A stretch of 12,735 nt of DNA, from positions 1 to 12,735 of the forward strand of contig UQZH01000051.1 in NCBI GenBank assembly GCA_900545445.1. Reading direction: 5' to 3'. Positions 1-5,543 of the stretch are shown piece after piece. Below the pieces are notes generated by a model, which saw only the letters and a list, made by a program, of their open reading frames with translations, did no database searches and was not told the DNA's origin. Origin of the DNA: an uncultured Collinsella sp. (GTDB taxonomy: Bacteria > Actinomycetota > Coriobacteriia > Coriobacteriales > Coriobacteriaceae). Both the position numbers and the translations under genes were made by a program. Every line of letters starts with the position of its first letter. Within the stretch, counting starts at the first letter, position 1.

Positions 1-1
1 C

Positions 2-1843
2 TCCATGGGCCTGGCCAAGAGCCGCTTTTGGTTGGCGACGCTCATGCAGATGACCTTCCCAGGCGTGCCCTCGATCTATTATGGCGACGAGTACGGCTTG
101 GAGGGCCTCACCGATCCGGGCAACCGCCGCACCCTGCCGACCAAGGACCAACTCCACGACTTCGATACGCTAGCCATCGTTAAGAACGCATCTGCCATTC
201 GCCGCGCGTTACCGTTTATGGTCGATGGCGAGATCAAGGCCTTCGCGCTCAACGACGACGTCTTGGCCTACACCCGCACGGGCAAAGACGGCGAGGCCGC
301 TACGGTTATCATCAACCGCAGCCTGCGCAATTCGCACTGCGTGACGATCCCGGCGCTCGGCGAATGTGCAAGCGATGTGATCAGCGGCCACGAATGCGAA
401 ATCCACAACGGCACGGTTACGCTCGACCTGTACCCGTTGGGCTCCTCGATCATCTATCACCATGCCGAGAAGCGCCTGCAGGAGCCGCTCGATCACGGCG
501 CGGGCGTCGTGTGCCACATCACCTCGGTGCCGACCGATGACGGCAAGCCCGGCACAATCGGTGCGCCCACGCGTCGCTTTATCGATCACCTAGCCGCCAT
601 GGGCATGCGCTACTGGCAGGTCCTGCCCGTCAATCCCACGGACTTCTTCCGCTCCCCCTACGCCGGTCCTTCGGCCTTTGCAGGCAATATCGACCTGCTG
701 CCCGAGAGCCATGAGGAGCTGGCTGCCGACTTCGTCACTTGGAAGGCCCGCGGCGGCGAGGATGCCGACCCGCTCTACACTGCGTTTAAACATCGCAATG
801 CCGATTGGCTCGAGAAGTACTGCGTCTACATGGCCGTTAAGAAGTACTTTGAGGGACTGTCGCGCCACGATTGGCCGACGGATGTCGCGCGCTACAACGA
901 GCACCTGATCGATGACAAGCGCTTCCACGACGAGGCCGAGCTGCAGGCGTACATGCAGTATCGCTTTGACCTGGCCTGGTGCGAGCTCATGAACTATGCA
1001 CACAAGAAGGGCATCGAGGTCATCGGCGACATTCCTATGTATGTTTCGGACGATTCGGCCGACGCATGGAGCGAGCCCGAAAACTTCTGGCTGTCCGACA
1101 CCGGAAAGGCGATTGAAATTTCGGGCGCGCCGCCCGACAACTTTGCGCCCGAGGGCCAGGTGTGGGGAAACCCCACCTTCCGCTGGGATCACATGAAGGA
1201 AAACGGCTATAGCTGGTGGATGGATCGCCTGCGTCGTGCGTTCGCGCTCTACGACCGCGTGCGCCTGGACCACTTCCTGGGCTTCCACAGCTACTTTAGC
1301 ATCCCTGCCGGCAAGGCCTGTGCCGATGGCCGCTGGCTGGCTGGCCCGGGCAAAGACCTGTTCCAGACCGCCTACGACGAGCTGGGTCCGCTCAACTTTA
1401 TTGCCGAGGACCTAGGCTATTTGACGCCCGGTGTTCGCGCGATGGCTTCGACCTGCGGCTTCCCCGGCATGGACGTACTGGAGTTTAGCGACTACGACGT
1501 TCGCTGCGGAATTCATCCCACGCCGGGCAAGATCCTGTACACCTCGACGCACGACACCTCGACGCTTGCTGGCTGGTGCACGCGCTCCTTTGCGGGCGGC
1601 GACGAGACGAGCGGCATTGCATTGGCAGGCGAGCTCATGGGCAATGCCCTGGCAAGCGATGCTCCGCTCGTGATGATGCCTCTGCAGGACATACTGGGGC
1701 TGGGTGACGATGCACGTATGAACGTGCCGGGCGTGGCCACGGGCAACTGGACATGGCAGGCGCAAGAGGCCGACGTTGCGGCAGCCGAGGAGAAAACTGC
1801 GAAGCTCCTGCGCAGCACCCATAGATTCTGGGGCGAAGCGTGA
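2..1843 (+). CDS. malQ: GH13 amylase-type / GH77 4-alpha-glucanotransferase (MalQ) fusion, 5' end outside the window
   Basis: The reading frame is open from the first bases of the window to TGA at 1841-1843, so the start lies upstream; the ATG at 5 is internal. Counting from that codon, residues 1-45 look like the end of a GH13 barrel of neopullulanase/cyclomaltodextrinase type (QMTFPGVPSIYYGDE, then DPGNRR). Residues about 75-150 look like its C-terminal beta-sandwich. From about residue 160 a full GH77 domain follows: GVVCHITSVP, YWQVLPVNP and SPYAGPSAFAGN, with likely nucleophile D422 (VRLDHFLGF), acid/base E468 (FIAEDLG) and third acid D517 (STHDTST). GH77 enzymes transfer maltooligosaccharide units between alpha-1,4-glucans and release glucose; GH13 members of this type hydrolyse such glucans. 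One chain could therefore trim and disproportionate maltodextrins in the cytosol. No linker signal peptide is visible. The GH13 catalytic residues lie upstream, so activity of that half cannot be judged. Confidence 0.93.
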   Translation, partial: SMGLAKSRFWLATLMQMTFPGVPSIYYGDEYGLEGLTDPGNRRTLPTKDQLHDFDTLAIVKNASAIRRALPFMVDGEIKAFALNDDVLAYTRTGKDGEAATVIINRSLRNSHCVTIPALGECASDVISGHECEIHNGTVTLDLYPLGSSIIYHHAEKRLQEPLDHGAGVVCHITSVPTDDGKPGTIGAPTRRFIDHLAAMGMRYWQVLPVNPTDFFRSPYAGPSAFAGNIDLLPESHEELAADFVTWKARGGEDADPLYTAFKHRNADWLEKYCVYMAVKKYFEGLSRHDWPTDVARYNEHLIDDKRFHDEAELQAYMQYRFDLAWCELMNYAHKKGIEVIGDIPMYVSDDSADAWSEPENFWLSDTGKAIEISGAPPDNFAPEGQVWGNPTFRWDHMKENGYSWWMDRLRRAFALYDRVRLDHFLGFHSYFSIPAGKACADGRWLAGPGKDLFQTAYDELGPLNFIAEDLGYLTPGVRAMASTCGFPGMDVLEFSDYDVRCGIHPTPGKILYTSTHDTSTLAGWCTRSFAGGDETSGIALAGELMGNALASDAPLVMMPLQDILGLGDDARMNVPGVATGNWTWQAQEADVAAAEEKTAKLLRSTHRFWGEA

Positions 1844-1868
1844 TAAAACCCCCGATATAGGGTACAGT
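1840..1868 (+). promoter_or_regulatory. Possible promoter for the FmdB-type gene
   Basis: GTGATA (1840-1845) and TACAGT (1863-1868) each match 4 of 6 bases of the sigma-70 -35 and -10 consensus with 17-nt spacing. They overlap the malQ stop codon. The match is weak and could be chance. Confidence 0.2.
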
Positions 1869-1887
1869 TACAGCTGTTTGAATTTTT

Positions 1888-1909
1888 GCGGGCAGAGCGA
1901 TCTGCCCGC
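1888..1909 (+). terminator. GNRA-capped hairpin between malQ and the FmdB-type gene
   Basis: A perfect 9-bp stem, GCGGGCAGA (1888-1896) with TCTGCCCGC (1901-1909), closes a GCGA tetraloop. It is followed only by TTTGTG, so it is a modest intrinsic terminator for malQ. It could also be a leader hairpin that partly isolates or stabilises the downstream message. It ends 11 nt before the ribosome-binding site of the next gene. Confidence 0.5.
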
Positions 1910-1931
1910 TTTGTGCTGAAAAGGAAGTATT

Positions 1932-2168
1932 ATGGCGCGCTACGATTACAAGTGCACGAGCTGCGGCAACGTGTTTGAGGTTGAGCACCCCATGTCCGAG
2001 ACGCCCGAGGTCGTATGCCCCAGCTGCGGCGCCCCGGCATCCAAGACGTTCTCGGCCAGCGGCATCAAGTTTGAGGGCAGCGGCTTCTACAACACCGACC
2101 AGCGAAGCGGCGGCTCCAGCACCAGCGCCACCAGCGGCTGCTGCGCCAACTGCCCGCACAACCACTAG
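1932..2168 (+). CDS. FmdB-family zinc-ribbon protein, 78 aa
   Basis: The start is ATG at 1932, preceded by AAGGAAG (1921-1927). The N-terminal half is a typical FmdB putative-regulator zinc ribbon: MARYDYKCTSCG, then VVCPSCG. C8, C11, C29 and C32 form the two CxxC knuckles, and the family hallmark IKFEGSGFYNTD follows at residues 45-56. The C-terminal 20 residues are Ser/Gly-rich and end in a second Cys/His cluster (C70, C71, C74, H76, H78). The family is named after a protein linked to formamidase regulation in Methylophilus. Its molecular role is not established, so no pathway is assigned. Family members of this length and glycine-rich tail are common. The gene faces rsmB convergently and has its own terminator. 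Confidence 0.9.
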   Translation: MARYDYKCTSCGNVFEVEHPMSETPEVVCPSCGAPASKTFSASGIKFEGSGFYNTDQRSGGSSTSATSGCCANCPHNH

Positions 2169-2177
2169 AGACCAAAC

Positions 2178-2207
2178 AGCCCCGCGACCGACACCGATCG
2201 CGGGGCT
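2178..2207 (+). terminator. GC-rich terminator after the FmdB-type gene
   Basis: AGCCCCGCGACCG (2178-2190) pairs with CGATCGCGGGGCT (2195-2207) with one mismatch and a 4-nt loop, starting 10 nt after the stop codon. The following GCTTCTTT is a moderate T-rich tail. On the other strand the same hairpin is followed by GTTTGGT, so it may also stop readthrough from rsmB. Confidence 0.8.
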
Positions 2208-2238
2208 GCTTCTTTAGCTACACAGGCATGTCTATGAG

Positions 2239-2301
2239 TTGCGGTGAAATAAGGACTGTTTGGCGGGTAGAAGCCGATATTCAATCCCTATTTCACCGCA
2301 A
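2239..2301. repeat. Inverted repeat, family A, between convergent genes
   Basis: TTGCGGTGAAATAAGGA (2239-2255) is complementary to TCCCTATTTCACCGCAA (2285-2301) at 16 of 17 positions, with a 29-nt loop. G-U pairs could extend the stem outwards. The 3' arm ends 8 nt beyond the rsmB stop codon. There is no T-run on either side, so it is not a classical intrinsic terminator. It could be an intergenic palindrome of the REP/MITE kind or a message 3'-end stabiliser. Only one copy is in this window. Confidence 0.75.
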
Positions 2302-2309
2302 TTTAGTTG

Positions 2310-3710
2310 TTACTTATGGACCAGGCGGGCGCAGAAGTGGCCGTCGTAGGAATCCGCGTTTACGGGGACGCTCTGGAAAAGCCCACGGTCGTTTTGGCGC
2401 AGGGTGACGAGCTTCTTGGCTTGTTCGAACTCGGGGAGCTGTAGAACCTGCGCATCGGAGAGCGGCGCCACGGTAAAGCCGGCGCCCTCGGGAGAGGCCA
2501 GGAAGGCATCCACGACCTGCGCGTTCTCCTCATCAAAGACCGAGCACGTCGCATAGATGAGCTCGCCATCCTCGGCAACGCGCGCGGCGGCCTCTTTGAG
2601 CATCGTAAGTTGCAGGCGGGGCAGTTCGCACGTCACGTCGTCCTCGGCAAGGCGCCACGGAATCTCAGGATGACGGCGCATGGTGCCGGTACCCGAGCAC
2701 GGGGCATCGATAAACACCGTATCGAACAGAACGGGTTTACCAAGCATCGCATCGAACGACGTGAGGACCGTATCGAGCTCGCACGCATCACCCGAGACGG
2801 TACGAACGCCCTTGATACCAGCCTTAAGCAGGCGCGCAAGATTCTGATCACACTTGCGATCGTGCAAATCGAGTGCAGTGTGCTGACGCTCGTAGCCGGC
2901 ACGCTTGGCCTGGCACATCATCACATAGGTCTTGGTGCCGCGACCGGCACCAATCTCTAGGCAACGCCCGGGACGAGTCGCCGCAGTAGCGATGAGTTGG
3001 GCGTTAAGGTCCGAGGCCACGGCAGCTGCGCGCTCAAACACACCCGACGCAACCGTGGCCTGCGCATCGACCGGCGCATGGCAGCCCGGGAACACCGGCG
3101 CCACAAGCTGCGATAGGTACGGATCAGGCTTGGTTGCAAAGGCGTTCTCGTGCAAAGTGAGCGGCGCGGGCGCCAGATTTCCGGCAAAGTTGAGCGCGCC
3201 CTCGGGCGTATCGAACGACGCCATAATGCGAGCACACAGCCAGCGCGGCATACCCATCAGGCGAGACAGGCGAACCAAACGGCGCTCCGACTCATCGGCA
3301 CCCGCGGCGGCGGCAAAGTCCTCGACGTTGTCCGCGACCTTATGCAGCACGGCATTCGCAAGACCGGCAGCCGACTTAGCGCCGCTACGAACCAGCTCAA
3401 CGCCCTGACTCACGGCAACTCGGCCAGGGGTATGCAGGTAGAGCATCTCGAAGGCCGAGATGCGAAGCGCCATGCGAACGCGCGGCGCGACCTTTTTGGG
3501 CTTATCCAAAAATTGATCGAGCAACTCATCCAAAATGCCCTGCGTCGCGGCAACACCGAGCGCCAAGCGAGCGGCAAACGCGGAATCGCGCTGGTCAATG
3601 GCCTTGGCGGAAGCACGGGAAGACAACACGTCGCGCGCATACATGCCGCGACGATCGGCCTCCATCAACACATCGAGTGCAAGCTTACGCGCGGGAGACA
3701 ACTTGCTCAT
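2310..3710 (-). CDS. rsmB: 16S rRNA (cytosine-967-C5)-methyltransferase RsmB
   Basis: The product is 466 aa from ATG at 3710, which overlaps the fmt stop as ATGA. That junction and a GGGGTG about 9 nt upstream favour it over the GTG at 3725. RsmB makes m5C967 in 16S rRNA using S-adenosylmethionine. The first ~140 residues are the helical NusB-like RNA-binding domain. The C-terminal half is the Rossmann methyltransferase, with DAPCSGTGTMRRHPEIPW at 335-352 (motif IV, C338) and YATCS at 386-390 (catalytic C389), both cysteines expected of RNA m5C enzymes. The SAM-binding motif I reads CLEIGAGRGTKT (250-261) instead of the usual CAAPGGKT type, so this is a divergent family member. The length is within the usual range. 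It is the last gene of the priA-def-fmt-rsmB operon and probably translationally coupled to fmt. Confidence 0.93.
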   Translation of the reverse strand: MSKLSPARKLALDVLMEADRRGMYARDVLSSRASAKAIDQRDSAFAARLALGVAATQGILDELLDQFLDKPKKVAPRVRMALRISAFEMLYLHTPGRVAVSQGVELVRSGAKSAAGLANAVLHKVADNVEDFAAAAGADESERRLVRLSRLMGMPRWLCARIMASFDTPEGALNFAGNLAPAPLTLHENAFATKPDPYLSQLVAPVFPGCHAPVDAQATVASGVFERAAAVASDLNAQLIATAATRPGRCLEIGAGRGTKTYVMMCQAKRAGYERQHTALDLHDRKCDQNLARLLKAGIKGVRTVSGDACELDTVLTSFDAMLGKPVLFDTVFIDAPCSGTGTMRRHPEIPWRLAEDDVTCELPRLQLTMLKEAAARVAEDGELIYATCSVFDEENAQVVDAFLASPEGAGFTVAPLSDAQVLQLPEFEQAKKLVTLRQNDRGLFQSVPVNADSYDGHFCARLVHK

Positions 3711-4627
3711 GACAGTACACCCCACGTCAGATCGGCACCCTGCAGGCCGGCAGCCCAGGCCGAAGCAGCCATGGCACGCTTACCATCGGGCTTAACCTCA
3801 AGCAGTTCAACCGCGCCATCGGAAAGGCCCAGGTAGACACGCTTGCTCTTAACGGCAACAGCGCCCTCGCCAAGCGACACATCCGCCAGCGCAGCATCGA
3901 GCACGCGAACCGACTTACCGGCAATCACGCAGCGAGCGGGTGCAGTGTCGGACGAAGCCAACACGTGACGCACGCAATCGAGCGCCGCCATCTGCGGATC
4001 CAGACGCATCTCCTGCTTGGAAATCTTGGCAGCATGCGTGACGAGCGACTCATCCTGCTCGGTCCACACCGCTGTGTCATCGGCAAGCGAGGGCAGCGTA
4101 TCGGCCAGCAGCTTACCGCCCAGCTCGCCAAGCTCCATCGTCAGTGCCACGGCATGCTTGCCGGCGACAGATGTCGAGGCCTGCGCACAATAAGCGCCGG
4201 TATCCACGCCATGCCCAATACGCATAATGGAAACGCCGGCAACCTCATCACCAGCAAGAATCGCACGCTGAATGGGAGCGGCGCCACGCCAACGCGGCAG
4301 CAGCGAAGCATGAACATTCACAATACCAAGCGGCGCCATATGCAGCACCTCATCGGGCAAAATGCAGCCATAGGCAGCCACGCAGAATATATCAGCCTGC
4401 GCAGCCTGAAGCGACTCGACAACCTCGGGCGTCATACGATTGGCCTCAACAACCGGCAACCCCAACTCAAGCGCCTTGGCCTTAACAGGAGAAGGCTCAA
4501 GCTTCTTACCACGCCCACGAACAGCATCAGGACGAGTAATAACAAGCGCAATCTCATTCCCAGCCTCAACAAGCGAAGTCAGCGAAGGCACAGCAAAATC
4601 AGGCGTACCCATAAACACAATACGCAT
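3707..4627 (-). CDS. fmt: Methionyl-tRNA formyltransferase
   Basis: Fmt transfers the formyl group from 10-formyl-tetrahydrofolate to Met-tRNA(fMet), giving the bacterial initiator tRNA. The 306-aa product has the normal family length. MRIVFMGTPDFAVPSL opens the Rossmann domain, and a basic loop (RGRGKK, 37-42) follows. The catalytic triad is visible as N104, H106 (NVHASLLPRWRGAAPIQ) and D142 (GVDTGAY). The C-terminal ~100 residues form the tRNA-binding OB-like domain. The start ATG at 4627 has GAGGGGAG about 9 nt upstream. Fmt works directly opposite Def, encoded just upstream, which removes the formyl group later. The first 60 codons are odd: 35 end in T and only one in C, whereas the rest of the gene and its neighbours use C-ending codons freely. 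The tie to def is broken by a 361-bp gap. Confidence 0.97.
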   Translation of the reverse strand: MRIVFMGTPDFAVPSLTSLVEAGNEIALVITRPDAVRGRGKKLEPSPVKAKALELGLPVVEANRMTPEVVESLQAAQADIFCVAAYGCILPDEVLHMAPLGIVNVHASLLPRWRGAAPIQRAILAGDEVAGVSIMRIGHGVDTGAYCAQASTSVAGKHAVALTMELGELGGKLLADTLPSLADDTAVWTEQDESLVTHAAKISKQEMRLDPQMAALDCVRHVLASSDTAPARCVIAGKSVRVLDAALADVSLGEGAVAVKSKRVYLGLSDGAVELLEVKPDGKRAMAASAWAAGLQGADLTWGVLS

Positions 4628-4844
4628 AAAGAACGTCTCCCCTCAACCAAAGCCGAGACAGCTACAAATAACGGCGGAAAGCCAAGTACACAACCCATCC
4701 GCAATAACAATTCAACAAGAACAAATATACCCAAAACCAAAGAAAGAGCCGCAATAAAAGCAGCTCTCTCAACAAAGCACCTATCAGCGAAGACGTCCCT
4801 CCCTGGCCCGACGGCACCCGGGCGAAAAGGAGCATGAAAACGCA
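4628..4844. other. A/C-rich gap between fmt and inverted repeat B1; no confident gene
   Basis: This is the first part of the 361-bp gap between def and fmt. Its plus strand is strongly A+C-rich (for example 49 of 60 bases in 4681-4740), so the strand read by the operon is G+T-rich. One minus-strand frame, open from the TTG at 4775 to the stop at 4662, would give a ~37-aa peptide rich in Leu, Phe and Trp that resembles one membrane segment. It has only a weak AGG near the start, and the hydrophobicity may simply reflect the T-rich sequence. The fmt ribosome-binding site lies at the low-coordinate end. No promoter or terminator stands out. Confidence 0.5.
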
Positions 4845-4981
4845 GTCCCCTTCCGCCGCAGGGCTTAGGTTATTGCTCCACGCGCAGTTCCGCACGAGCC
4901 GAAGAGCACTTAATGTGCTCTTCGTGCGAGCAGGACTGTTTGAGCATGGAGCAAAACCTAAGCCCTGCGGCGGAAGGGGAC
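4845..4981 (+). repeat. Long structured inverted-repeat element, family B, copy 1
   Basis: The outer arms 4845-4871 and 4955-4981 are perfectly complementary over 27 bp. After one bulged A (4872) the stem continues for 8 bp (4873-4880 with 4947-4954). Inside is a core with nested helices: AGTTC (4886-4890) with GGACT (4933-4937), CGCAC (4891-4895) with GTGCG (4924-4928), and GAAGAGCAC (4901-4909) with GTGCTCTTC (4915-4923), closing a TTAAT loop. Bulges are GAGCC on the 5' side and AGCA on the 3' side. A second copy with the same core lies at 11278-11398. It starts 7 nt after the def stop codon and reads antisense to the operon in the orientation used here. It could be a MITE-like element or a non-coding RNA. 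Confidence 0.9.
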
Positions 4982-4988
4982 GGACGAC

Positions 4989-5525
4989 TTACTCCGTCTC
5001 GCCCGGTCGAGCGCCGCGGGCCAGGGCGTCCTGGTACTCCTTGACGGCCTTGAGCCTCTGCATGGGCTTCAGTCGCTCGAACATGGTATTGCCGTGCAGG
5101 TGATCAATCTCGTGCTGCAGACACACGCAGAACAGGTCGCCAGTGGCCTCATAGCGAATCAGGTTGGCGTCCAGGTCGTACGCCTCGACGACGACATGAT
5201 CGGGGCGCTCAATCTCGCAGCTAATGCCGGGGATGGAAAGGCAGCCCTCGCTAAATGGAACGAGATGGTCGCTCTGCTCAACAATGACAGGGTTGATGAG
5301 CACATACGGGTCATAGTCGTTCTTGTCGCTGTAATCGCAGTCAATGGTGACGAGTTGAATGAGCTCACCGATCTGCGGGGCAGCCAGGCCGCAACCGCCG
5401 TTGTCGAACATCATCTTCTTCATCTTCTCGGCGAGTGCCTCGATCGCCGGGGTGATCTCCTCGATGACGGCGCACTCCTGGCGCAGTCGAGGGTCGGGCG
5501 ACAGTACGATTCCGTTGGCTTCCAT
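4989..5525 (-). CDS. def: Peptide deformylase
   Basis: Def is a metal-dependent hydrolase that removes the N-formyl group from nascent proteins. All three family motifs are present: GCGLAAPQ (44-51, Cys in the place of the common Val), EGCLS (93-97, metal ligand C95) and QHEIDH (137-142, metal ligands H138 and H142, catalytic E139). The 178-aa length is typical. The second ATG (5525) is chosen because GAAAGGA sits 5 nt before it, whereas it abuts the first ATG (5531). The gene follows priA after an 18-nt gap, so the two are almost certainly co-transcribed. Its stop codon is 7 nt from the long inverted repeat at 4845-4981, which lies between it and its partner fmt. Confidence 0.97.
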   Translation of the reverse strand: MEANGIVLSPDPRLRQECAVIEEITPAIEALAEKMKKMMFDNGGCGLAAPQIGELIQLVTIDCDYSDKNDYDPYVLINPVIVEQSDHLVPFSEGCLSIPGISCEIERPDHVVVEAYDLDANLIRYEATGDLFCVCLQHEIDHLHGNTMFERLKPMQRLKAVKEYQDALARGARPGETE

Positions 5526-5543
5526 GGCCATCCTTTCGGGTTG

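Noticed and set aside
3711..3725. GTG start giving rsmB five more residues
   Set aside because: The ATG at 3710 forms the classic ATGA overlap with fmt and has a suitably spaced GGGGTG; the extra residues do not look conserved.
4845..4981. Element B as a simple rho-independent terminator
   Set aside because: There is no T-run next to the stem on either strand, and the conserved bulged core with covariation goes beyond what a terminator needs.
4834..5103. 89-codon open frame through element B1 and antisense to def
   Set aside because: The frame is made of palindrome plus def antisense. GGAG is only 1 nt from its ATG, and its similarity to the 11192-11440 frame is explained by the shared repeat core.
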